Positions 26,590-34,108 of a DNA stretch of 64,000 bases are shown here, one piece after another. A program made the position numbers and the translations under genes. This DNA comes from Niastella caeni (lineage in GTDB: Bacteria > Bacteroidota > Bacteroidia > Chitinophagales > Chitinophagaceae). The stretch lies in contig NZ_STFF01000003.1 of the NCBI RefSeq assembly GCF_004834005.1, positions 806,001 through 870,000 on the forward strand. The letters are read 5' to 3'. Within the stretch, counting starts at the first letter, position 1. The number at the start of each line of letters is the position of its first letter. The notes under the pieces were generated by a model that worked only from the letters and a program-made list of their open reading frames with translations, did not search any database and was not told where the DNA came from.

Positions 26590-27161
26590 GCGCGGGTCCA
26601 TAAGGTAACGTGCAACAATACGGCCTTGCACCAGGCTTTGTGCATTTTTTCAATAACACCGAGACTATGCCCTTTTTTAGCCAGGAAGGGTTTAATGGTA
26701 TCATTCACTACGGCAGTAAATGCAATAACATATCGCATAGGAATATGCGGCGGAGCTGCAGCCGTGTCGGTTTTATTTTTCTTTTCATGTGTATGCCGCA
26801 ACCCGATCTCGTGCTGGTAGTTCAACCAATCCTGGTCATATGGCTTTGTGCACACATCAAGGACCCATTGCTTAAAGCGCTCCTTCACCCTTATTTTATA
26901 ATCTTCGTCGATATTGCCCTGGGCATCTTTAAAATAATACGCCAGGTGCGGTGTAGCGGTTATTACTCCCCGCCAGATATTTATAATGGATTCAGTTTGA
27001 TCTTCCAGCACCTCGCCTGCGACACGCAGGTATCTTTCATCTTCCGGATCAAACGTAATAGTTTGCTTTAACTGATCCAGCTCCTCCATAGTTACCGGTG
27101 AGGTAGCCAATTCCTTTGTCCCATAGTCGTACCCGGCAACATGGTCCACTACTGATTGCAT
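26568..27161 (-). CDS. Protoglobin (single-domain haem protein)
   Basis: A 197-residue single-domain globin of the protoglobin family, the length of the archaeal prototype (195). The segment DWLNYQHEIGLRHTHEKKN contains the likely proximal haem ligand His123. The pre-A helix and Z helix at the N-terminus (GYDYGTKELATSPVTMEELDQLKQT) are typical. There is no fused signalling domain (no MCP, GGDEF or kinase part). Such proteins bind O2, CO or NO and may take part in NO or carbene chemistry; the role here is unknown. The gene is monocistronic and its 3' end overlaps the convergent membrane-protein gene by 22 nt. Confidence 0.9.
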   Translation of the reverse strand: MQSVVDHVAGYDYGTKELATSPVTMEELDQLKQTITFDPEDERYLRVAGEVLEDQTESIINIWRGVITATPHLAYYFKDAQGNIDEDYKIRVKERFKQWVLDVCTKPYDQDWLNYQHEIGLRHTHEKKNKTDTAAAPPHIPMRYVIAFTAVVNDTIKPFLAKKGHSLGVIEKMHKAWCKAVLLHVTLWTRAYCDTAW

Positions 27162-27379
27162 AACTAATTGTTTTTATTCATTTTAAAAATTTCTAAAAAA
27201 ACCGTACCACTAAAGAGTGTATGCATGGCAGGAAAAAAAATACACAGGGAGAACAGCAACAGAACAATAATCGGGAGAAAATGCCCGAAAATTTATGCCC
27301 TGCAGATACCACCGGCAATTGCAGCAAATACAGTCAATTGCATAAATTTGCACCCGACCTGAATCCTGAAGGAAATTAT

Positions 27380-28192
27380 ATGAAAAAAACCTTATTAATC
27401 ACTTCTTTATGTCTTTACGTTGCGTTCAGTAAAGCACAGATGGTTAAAGTATTTTACGAAAATAAAGATCAGGGGTTTGTTATCTATGCTGACAATTATG
27501 AGTTGTACCCTGTTTCGTTTACATTCAGTTTTAATTTATTAAACCTTTACTTTTCCGGATCGGATAAAAAGGTCTATGTAATTCCACCTAAAAGAGAACG
27601 ATTCAGAATAGGTGAATTGACACCATTACGAATTGGAGATCAAACAAAGTTCAGTTATAATTTCAAAACGGCCATTGGTGATGTAACCGTAAAAAAGTAT
27701 GATACCTCTTTTGCCTATGATCTGCCTTTTCAAAAAGGTAAAAGCTATAAGGTAAATCAAGGTTACAATGGAACTTTCTCTCATCAAAATGAAAATGCGC
27801 TTGATTTTACCATGCCGGAAGAAACCGAGATATTGGCAGTAAGAGAAGGCAGGGTTGTTCAGATCGTACAAAACAATACGGAATCGTGTCCACAGGAAGA
27901 ATGCAAAAAATATAACAACTTTATTTTAATTATGCACCCTGATGGAACTTTTGGATATTATGCGCATATAAAATACAATGGATCAAAATTAAAACCGGGA
28001 GATCATGTAAAGCAAGGAGATGTTATTGCATATAGCGGCAATGTTGGCTGGTCGGCCGGACCTCATTTACATTTTGCTTGCTTTTTAGGCCGATTTGAAA
28101 AGTGGCAAACAATAGAAACCAGATTCAAGATCAATAAAGGGGATAGTGTGGTCGTATTAAAAGAAGGGAATGATTATATGCGGGATTATTAA
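27380..28192 (+). CDS. M23-family metallopeptidase (LytM-type), secreted
   Basis: The frame opens at 27221, but the first 53 codons have no signal and unlikely composition. The ATG at 27380 begins a signal peptide (MKKTLLITSLCLYVAFSKAQ), giving 270 residues, with GAAGGAAAT just upstream as a possible ribosome site. The C-terminal LytM domain has the zinc site HxxxxxxD (H135, D142 in SHQNENALDFTMP) and HLHF (H229, H231). These enzymes cut peptidoglycan cross-links or serve as inactive scaffolds; all metal ligands are present, so activity is expected. The N-terminal half (residues 21-120) is a beta-rich domain I do not recognise. Monocistronic. Confidence 0.88.
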   Translation: MKKTLLITSLCLYVAFSKAQMVKVFYENKDQGFVIYADNYELYPVSFTFSFNLLNLYFSGSDKKVYVIPPKRERFRIGELTPLRIGDQTKFSYNFKTAIGDVTVKKYDTSFAYDLPFQKGKSYKVNQGYNGTFSHQNENALDFTMPEETEILAVREGRVVQIVQNNTESCPQEECKKYNNFILIMHPDGTFGYYAHIKYNGSKLKPGDHVKQGDVIAYSGNVGWSAGPHLHFACFLGRFEKWQTIETRFKINKGDSVVVLKEGNDYMRDY

Positions 28193-28197
28193 TCCTG

Positions 28198-28689
28198 CTA
28201 CGATTGAAATTCATACCTGTAAAACTTAACATCCACTGCCATGCGGGGAAATGAGTCAGGCAGATCTTTTATGGCTACGGCAGCAAAATTGTTCTTTTCG
28301 TAAAACCGGTGGGCAGCGAGAAATTTTTCAGTGGTGCCGAGGTATATTTTGGTATACCCCTTTTGTTGTGCCCACCTCAGCAGTGTATTTAACAACAATT
28401 GCCCAACGCCGTGCTCTTTACCCCGATAATTTTTGCCGACAAACATTTTTCGCAACGCACCCTGGCCATTGCCAATGTCTAACAAAGCAATAGTGCCTGC
28501 TACGCTGCCATTGTCAACTGCCAGCCAAAAGTTGCCATTATCTTTTTGGTAAAAATCAGGTATTTGTTGCAGGTCCGGTTGTTCTTCCGGCGTTATGGGT
28601 ATCCTGAACTCTTCCCTTTGAATATTTACAATTAAATCAATAACTGGTTGCTTATACAGGTCGGTATATTGTTCAATCCTTACTTCCAT
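28198..28689 (-). CDS. GNAT-family N-acetyltransferase
   Basis: The frame opens with TTG at 28710, but the ATG at 28687-28689 (MEVRIEQYTDLYKQPVIDLI) is the natural start and gives 163 residues. The GNAT acetyl-CoA site is seen in LRKMFVGKNYRGKEHGVGQLLLNTLLRWAQQKGY, with the R/Q-x-x-G-x-G/A pattern partly altered (RGKEHGVGQ). The C-terminal motif AAHRFYEKNNFAAV is canonical. The substrate is unknown. It follows the CvfB gene on the same strand after 28 nt, so both are probably cotranscribed. Confidence 0.9.
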   Translation of the reverse strand: MEVRIEQYTDLYKQPVIDLIVNIQREEFRIPITPEEQPDLQQIPDFYQKDNGNFWLAVDNGSVAGTIALLDIGNGQGALRKMFVGKNYRGKEHGVGQLLLNTLLRWAQQKGYTKIYLGTTEKFLAAHRFYEKNNFAAVAIKDLPDSFPRMAVDVKFYRYEFQS

Positions 28690-28717
28690 TGTAACATAAA
28701 TGTACGCCAATCACCTT

Positions 28718-29563
28718 CTACTCTTCCACCTTTTTAATACCTGTTTGGGTGAAGATAATTTTCCTGCTTTTATAGAGATTACCAGTGGTCATCTTAAAGG
28801 TCTTTTTGCTCATGCCGAAAAAGGAATAAATGTCTTCGGGATTCGATTTATCGTTATAAGGCAGGTAGCCATTGTTCTCTTCCAGCAAACGCATCACCTT
28901 GCCCGCTTCATCTTCTACCCGTTGGTAACCGGCCTTTCCTACAGCTACATCTATTTTATTATTTTCCCGGATGTTCTTTATGTAGCCTTTCAACTTATCA
29001 CCCACCTGTATTTCCTGGAAAATATCATTGAAATGCAGTACGCCGGTATGCCGGTTGTTGATGATCACCACATAGCCGATATCGGTACGGCGGTAAACCA
29101 GTAAGTCAACCGGTTCCAGTTCTTTTACGGTAAGCAGCTCATTGCTTAAGTAATGTTCAATTTTTTCAGATGCCGCCACGCGGCCCGTTTGCTCATCGAG
29201 GTATATTTTTACGAGATAGTGGCCTCCCAGGCGCATACCTTCCAGTTGCTTCGATTTGGGCACAAACAGGTCTTTCATCAGCCCCCAGTCCATAAAAGCG
29301 CCCTGTGGGGTCAGCGATACCACCTGCAGGTAAACAATATCGCCTACGATGCCTATGGGTCGCTGGGTAGTGGCGATCAGCCGGTTCTCCGAATCGTGAT
29401 AAACAAAAACTTTCAGGGTATCGCCTACTTCCACGCCGGACGGCACAAACCGTTTTGGCAGCAGCACTACATCCTTACCCTCGCCCAGGTACAGTCCAAA
29501 ATCGAATGCCCGGGCTACCTTTAAAATATTGTATTCCCCAACTTTTATGCTGCTATCTGCCAT
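28718..29563 (-). CDS. cvfB: CvfB/YitL-type S1 RNA-binding protein
   Basis: A 281-residue protein of the CvfB family: tandem S1-like beta-barrels (VGEYNILKVARAFDFGLYLGEG; GDIVYLQVVSLTPQGAFMDWGLMKDLFVPKSKQ; IGYVVIINNRHTGVLHFNDIFQEIQVGDKLKGYIKNIRENNKIDVAV) and a C-terminal winged-helix part (NPEDIYSFFGMSKKTFKMTTGNLYKSRKI). In Staphylococcus CvfB binds RNA and affects virulence gene expression; the Bacteroidota role is unknown but probably RNA binding. Length is normal. Upstream is a 42-bp minisatellite that separates it from the divergent gene at 30125. Confidence 0.92.
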   Translation of the reverse strand: MADSSIKVGEYNILKVARAFDFGLYLGEGKDVVLLPKRFVPSGVEVGDTLKVFVYHDSENRLIATTQRPIGIVGDIVYLQVVSLTPQGAFMDWGLMKDLFVPKSKQLEGMRLGGHYLVKIYLDEQTGRVAASEKIEHYLSNELLTVKELEPVDLLVYRRTDIGYVVIINNRHTGVLHFNDIFQEIQVGDKLKGYIKNIRENNKIDVAVGKAGYQRVEDEAGKVMRLLEENNGYLPYNDKSNPEDIYSFFGMSKKTFKMTTGNLYKSRKIIFTQTGIKKVEE

Positions 29564-30124
29564 TTACCTGCTTTTTTGCAAAGAAACGCTATTTAGTTTT
29601 AAGTTCTTGGTTCTTGGTTTCAAGTTCTTGGTTTCTAATGATTTCGTACGGTAGCGCTTCGTTTATATTTAAAAACGGTCGGTTTATATATATTTTGATA
29701 CCATTTTTATATAAAAACATAGTAAAAATATCTGGGGAAACACCATTTCTGTATAAAAACACAATGAAAATATCTGGGGAAGCATCATTTCTGTATAAAA
29801 ACATAGTGAAAATATCTGGGGAGGCGCCATTTCTGTATAAAAACACAGTGAAAATATCTGGGGAAGCACCATTTCTGTATAAAAACATAGTGAAAGAATT
29901 TGGGGGAAGCCTAAAAGGCGCCAGCCCAATGCCGCTTTAAAATCCCGCTACCCTGTTAGTTTCCGTTACTAACAATCGTTTTTGCAATTTTTAGTAGTTG
30001 GTGGCGCATAATGAAAGGTTCGAACGGTTTCTTGATAATAATCAAATAAATTGACGATTCTATCCGTTTCAAACGGCTACATAGCCAAAGTGACTATATT
30101 TATGCCTTTCATTGTTATCTGGTT
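29564..30124. other. 561-bp divergent gap with two repeat types
   Basis: No credible gene. It holds the reiterated word AGTTCTTGGTT at about 29598-29635, the 42-bp minisatellite at 29701-29910, a pair of opposed words near 29950-29985 (GTTAGTTTCCGTTACTAAC), and a weak TATATTTA box at about 30094 for the gene at 30125. The open frames through the minisatellite come from the unit length being a multiple of three. Confidence 0.8.
29701..29910. repeat. Minisatellite, five copies of a 42-bp unit
   Basis: The word CTGTATAAAAACA recurs at 29749, 29791, 29833 and 29875, exactly 42 bp apart, with a more diverged first copy at 29707. Each unit has AAAATATCTGGGGAAGC and two A-tracts about one helical turn apart. 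At 10.5 bp per turn 42 bp is exactly four turns, so all units present the same DNA face. Confidence 0.93.
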
Positions 30125-30862
30125 ATGAGAAGACTGTTCAATAAATGGATACTGCTTGCAGGTTTCTTTTCGCCGTTGGCGCTAGCTGCTCAAAATGTAA
30201 GCCTTGGCAAATTATTATCGCTTCAGAAATCTTCACTGATCAGTATCCAGGATTATATTGAAACCGGTATGTGGAAGCTGAAAGGAATTACCACCTTACG
30301 TGAGGTGGACAGCAGTATTTTCCAATCCCGCACCAGGCGCTTTTTAGACTCCCTGGCCATCCATCGAAAACCCGAAGGCAACCCGCTGACCGCTAACTTT
30401 TTTCATACCCAATTATTGGAAAACACCAAATTTGAAGCCCCCGCCTGGATCGAATACCTAAGCCTGGTTGATACCAAAATAAACAGCAAAACCCTGTTTA
30501 CGAACTCCTTCACCATCACCATGCCCAAGTTCTTTTTATTCAATGCCATTGACCTGAAAGTAAAAAGCTTCGACAAACATACTTTCCACCATTCATTACG
30601 CTTCAGTTTTGGCGACCTGGAAACATTTAAGTCAACCATCAATGAGATCGGAATTTTACAAATTCCCGAAAAGGATTGCTACGTTATGTACAACGATCCA
30701 TTAATTACCCGCGTATACAAATTAACCGACCAGGTGATCAGGCTAACCATCATAAATTCTCAAATACCTTCCTATTCGCTGGAAATTCACAGCCGGTCAG
30801 ACTATGACTATTTACATGGCACTGAACAAAGTTTAAAAGGCAAGGTTGATTTTATTCATTAA
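30125..30862 (+). CDS. Secreted or periplasmic protein of unknown function
   Basis: A 245-residue protein with a signal peptide (MRRLFNKWILLAGFFSPLALAAQ). I do not recognise the mature part. It starts with a helical stretch (LGKLLSLQKSSLISIQDYIETGMWKLKG) and continues as an alternating-hydrophobic, probably beta-rich region with two similar segments (IDLKVKSFDKHTFHHSLRFSFGD; VIRLTIINSQIPSYSLEIHS). There are no catalytic motifs or clustered cysteines beyond a single mature Cys. It is transcribed alone, divergently from cvfB and convergently with the metallophosphoesterase gene. Confidence 0.8.
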   Translation: MRRLFNKWILLAGFFSPLALAAQNVSLGKLLSLQKSSLISIQDYIETGMWKLKGITTLREVDSSIFQSRTRRFLDSLAIHRKPEGNPLTANFFHTQLLENTKFEAPAWIEYLSLVDTKINSKTLFTNSFTITMPKFFLFNAIDLKVKSFDKHTFHHSLRFSFGDLETFKSTINEIGILQIPEKDCYVMYNDPLITRVYKLTDQVIRLTIINSQIPSYSLEIHSRSDYDYLHGTEQSLKGKVDFIH

Positions 30863-30885
30863 TGAGGTTGCAGAAAATGCGACTC

Positions 30886-31719
30886 TTATGATTTTACCGC
30901 CACCTGTCTTTCGGGCAGCGTATGTTCATTCAGTTTTGTTCCGGGATTTAAGATATAGGTGGCAACGGTATTATCGCTCATCACCTCTACCATTCTGAAA
31001 CCTTTGTAATTGGTTCCCCAGTTTCCGCCAATATGCGAATCGAATAAGAAAGGAATGCCTTCCCGTTCTTTCATATCGTCCTGGTCATGATCGTGGCCAT
31101 TGAATACCGCGCGTACATTTTTATAATCTTTCAACAGGTTAATGAACTCCGGACAATCTACGCCATTGTCGGTCCATTTAACCGGTGTAATATGAATGGC
31201 TATAAACACATTCGGCGCCTGCTTGTATTTTTCCAACTGGGCGCGCATCCAGTCAAGGTCCGGACAAATGTATTCGCCTTTAATGTTGGAAGTGGTTGCC
31301 AGCAGGAACACCTGATCATCTACCACAAACGAATGATTCAGAGGCATGTTCCAGGTCTTCTTCCACAACTCTTCATCCACTCTGTCGTGATTACCCTGCG
31401 TTACGTAATAAGGCATTTTCAGTTTGTCGAGATGCTGTTTGGCCAAAGGCAACATAGCCGGGTCATCATGAATGATATCGCCGTTGATGATACAGGCTTT
31501 TAACCGGCGCTGTTGATTGATGTGCTGAACAATATTGCCATAATCAGTATCCCAGGTTGTTTTTGGTTGGCCAAAATGTCCATCACTCGCTACGGCAAAA
31601 CGAAATTTTACTTTTACACGATCAGATGTTAACGACAAAGCGGAACGATACAACAGTTCGCCGTTTGTGAACAAAAGCAGAACCGGTGCGGAGTTTTTAA
31701 GGAATGAACGACGATCCAT
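30886..31719 (-). CDS. TAT-exported calcineurin-like metallophosphoesterase
   Basis: A 277-residue enzyme with a twin-arginine leader (MDRRSFLKNSAPVLLLF). The five metallophosphoesterase motifs are intact: SDGHF (D-x-H), NGDIIHD, GNHD, the His in IAIHITP, and GHDHD. The metal centre should therefore be active on phosphomono- or diesters in the periplasm. Length fits the single-domain family; the substrate is unknown. It lies downstream of the glutaminase-like gene on the same strand, but 195 bp and a long inverted repeat separate them, so cotranscription is uncertain. Confidence 0.9.
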   Translation of the reverse strand: MDRRSFLKNSAPVLLLFTNGELLYRSALSLTSDRVKVKFRFAVASDGHFGQPKTTWDTDYGNIVQHINQQRRLKACIINGDIIHDDPAMLPLAKQHLDKLKMPYYVTQGNHDRVDEELWKKTWNMPLNHSFVVDDQVFLLATTSNIKGEYICPDLDWMRAQLEKYKQAPNVFIAIHITPVKWTDNGVDCPEFINLLKDYKNVRAVFNGHDHDQDDMKEREGIPFLFDSHIGGNWGTNYKGFRMVEVMSDNTVATYILNPGTKLNEHTLPERQVAVKS

Positions 31720-31724
31720 TTTTT

Positions 31725-31898
31725 TGTTTATGGTTTGTTGTTTATTGTTTCTGGTTTATAGTTTATGGTTTTTTGTTTATGGTTGGCCTGGGTTTGTTGT
31801 TTGTTGTTTGTTGTTGCCCCGCGCTTTGAGATATCTCGCCAGGGTAAAAACTGCCCGAATTTAAAGAACCACAAACCTCAAACCACAAACCATAAACT
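31725..31898. repeat. Inverted repeat of the GTTTATGGTTTGT family
   Basis: A plus-strand arm of reiterated GTTTATGGTTTGTTGTTT words, the core GTTGCCCCGCGCTTTGAG at 31813-31830, then the opposing arm AACCACAAACCTCAAACCAC to 31898. It lies between the glutaminase-like and phosphoesterase genes. Confidence 0.88.
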
Positions 31899-31914
31899 GC
31901 TTCTTTAAAACACC

Positions 31915-33951
31915 TTATTTCCACTTATCAACCAACATTTTCATAAAGTACCCGCCCACTACACTGCGGGCCTGAAAACCTACCTGCTTGCCATTGGTGG
32001 TTTCGTGCCAGTCGCTCAGCGGCACCCGCGTTGGCGTTTCTGTAAGATACACATAAACCGGGTTGATCAACGCCTCAAAATCGGCCTGTGTGCTGGCCAA
32101 TGTAGCCGTCCAAAGGATCCAGTCTGATTTGGTATACGTTTTCCGGCTGTCTAATGGCAGTCCAAAGGTATTTTGTTTGGTGAGATAATACCTGATCTCT
32201 TTTTCATATACATCAGCGGGAAACAAATGCAGGCCTAATAATTTATCCCAGGCCAGGTTGTACTTCTGGCTCCAGGTATTTTTGTCGGAAAAGGTTAATG
32301 CAAAATGGTCTCCATCTTCTGCCATAATTTGCCATTTGGTAGCCATCTGACGCGACCGGGATGCATACATGGTAGCAGGCCAGCTTTCATTCAGCATCTC
32401 AGCGAGCATGGCATAACACCTCAGGGCAACAATAGCTTTTACTGATAAATTAGTATTCCGCGCAAGATGACCGGCAAAATCATCGGTACACAACTGGTTG
32501 GCCGGATCAAACCCTTCCTCACTTAAATACTCCGCCCAGGTGGTAAGCGCCTTCCAGTGCTTTTTAGCGTAATTGGCATTGCCTTCTGCTTTGGCAATTG
32601 CTGCCGTCAAAATGATCATATTACCCGATTCTTCTACCGGCATATCTTCGCCGTAGGTTTGCCCGTTTGCAATGGGATAGGTTCCCAGATCATGCGCGGC
32701 AAAAGGTTTGGTAAAGCGGCCGCTTTCGGTATAATAAAAAATACCATTCAGCATGCCCTTTAACAGTTCGGGATTATATAACAGGAACAAAGGCGCTGAG
32801 GGGTACGTAACATCTACAGTATTAATAGAGCCATTGCTGAAGTTTTCTTTCGACAGGAACAACAGTTCCCCTTTCGGGTCTTTTACGATCTTGTGCGCCG
32901 CAATACTTTGCCGGTACGCTGCAACACATAATTGGGCATATTTTTCGCCGCCAGCTTTCTTTGCATCGGCATATAGCTTCTGATCAAACGCAGCGCATTG
33001 CTGCATGATGCTTTTATAATCCGCCGCGGCACGGGCCAGCTCCTTTTCAATAGTACGCCCTTCGGCTTTCCACACCGGTGGCAGGTCCTGATTAAAATAC
33101 TGAACGGAATACAGGTCGTCATACCCCACCATAATGAATTGCTCCTGCGCTTTTGCGTTCGTTTTAATTATGGGAAAGGTTGCACCCAATACCAGTTGCT
33201 TACCGGTAATTGAAGCAGGGGCTTTAATAAAACCAGGGATCACGGAAGTGTCTGTAGCAATGCCCAGCCGCGTATTGGCGCCTTTTGGCGCTGAAACATA
33301 CAGGAAGCCCCAGTCTATTCGCAAATCGTCGCCTTTTTTTTGTAATACCGGTTGCTGAAGGGTGCCGGCTTTTAACACGGGCAAACCTTCGGCAGAAGCA
33401 TATCTTTTTGCTTCCACTTCCTGATCTGGTTTATTAACGCATGCATTGGTTGATACGCTTATATATACCTGCGCTTCATGCTCCCTGCCATCGTTCGATT
33501 GCAGGGTTACCGTAATATAGGAAACGGGCCGGGTCAACACCAGCCAATTATTTAACAGCAATGGTGAAGTGAATTGCAATTGCAGGTCAACCGCGCCACA
33601 GGTAAACGTGTAACTGGTTCGGGTAGCAGTTACTGTTACCGATTTTTGTTGTGCGATGGCTATGGGCGACAATTTATTCTCGACCATTTTCCCGGAAAAA
33701 GCATCCTCCTTCTCTTTAAAACCCTTGCCCATAAAGCGATAGCATGAACTATCGATCCATATGTAGCCCGTCAGCGGCTGATCGGCGCCCGTCCAGTGTT
33801 TGGTAGAACCGGAGGCAAGCTCATCGGAGAACGACCAAATGCTGAAGTATGGATCATGGGTAATTAACGGATAAGCCGGCGCTTTTTTTAGTTGGGCTAA
33901 ACTTATGGCCGAAAAAAACAACAAAACAGGAAGTAAAATGGTAAATTTCAT
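31915..33951 (-). CDS. Secreted GtaA-like protein (DUF4964/DUF5127/DUF4965/DUF1793, glutaminase A family)
   Basis: A 678-residue exported protein (signal MKFTILLPVLLFFSAISLAQ). Domain order follows fungal glutaminase A: a short DUF4964 stretch (PAYPLITHDPYFSIWSFSDEL), a beta-sandwich DUF5127 (LQLQFTSPLLLNNWLVLTRPVSYITV), and an alpha/alpha-barrel DUF4965/DUF1793 with FFSKENFSNGS-like and YPSAPLFLLYNPELLKGML, LGTYPIANGQTYGEDMPVEESGNMIILTAAI and the terminal DSRKTYTKSDWILWTATLA. Bacteroidota homologues occur in glycan loci and may be carbohydrate hydrolases rather than glutaminases; the reaction here is not established. Length matches the fungal enzymes (about 690). It faces a P-type ATPase gene across 157 bp. 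Confidence 0.9.
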   Translation of the reverse strand: MKFTILLPVLLFFSAISLAQLKKAPAYPLITHDPYFSIWSFSDELASGSTKHWTGADQPLTGYIWIDSSCYRFMGKGFKEKEDAFSGKMVENKLSPIAIAQQKSVTVTATRTSYTFTCGAVDLQLQFTSPLLLNNWLVLTRPVSYITVTLQSNDGREHEAQVYISVSTNACVNKPDQEVEAKRYASAEGLPVLKAGTLQQPVLQKKGDDLRIDWGFLYVSAPKGANTRLGIATDTSVIPGFIKAPASITGKQLVLGATFPIIKTNAKAQEQFIMVGYDDLYSVQYFNQDLPPVWKAEGRTIEKELARAAADYKSIMQQCAAFDQKLYADAKKAGGEKYAQLCVAAYRQSIAAHKIVKDPKGELLFLSKENFSNGSINTVDVTYPSAPLFLLYNPELLKGMLNGIFYYTESGRFTKPFAAHDLGTYPIANGQTYGEDMPVEESGNMIILTAAIAKAEGNANYAKKHWKALTTWAEYLSEEGFDPANQLCTDDFAGHLARNTNLSVKAIVALRCYAMLAEMLNESWPATMYASRSRQMATKWQIMAEDGDHFALTFSDKNTWSQKYNLAWDKLLGLHLFPADVYEKEIRYYLTKQNTFGLPLDSRKTYTKSDWILWTATLASTQADFEALINPVYVYLTETPTRVPLSDWHETTNGKQVGFQARSVVGGYFMKMLVDKWK

Positions 33952-34108
33952 ATGCAGACAAGGTGATTAGCGTGTTGACTTCAATTGATAGGCTGATTAA
34001 AATCAGGCCGGAATATTGCATGAGTTTCTTTGCAATTTACTTTAATGACCGAATTTAGGGCGTTAGCAAGATTAAAAGTGAATTAACGTAAAAAATAATG
34101 TCATAATA

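Noticed and set aside
27221..27379. N-terminal extension of the M23 peptidase
   Set aside because: The ATG at 27380 starts a normal signal peptide; the upstream codons would bury it.
29701..29910. CRISPR array
   Set aside because: Units are contiguous and near-identical along their whole 42 bp, with no unique spacers and no cas genes.
29455..29940. Open frames on both strands through the 42-bp repeats (FLYKNIVKISGEAP-type and FLYRNGASPDIFT-type)
   Set aside because: The unit is a multiple of three, so any frame without a stop in the unit stays open on either strand. There is no start signal, no non-repeat domain and no conserved composition.
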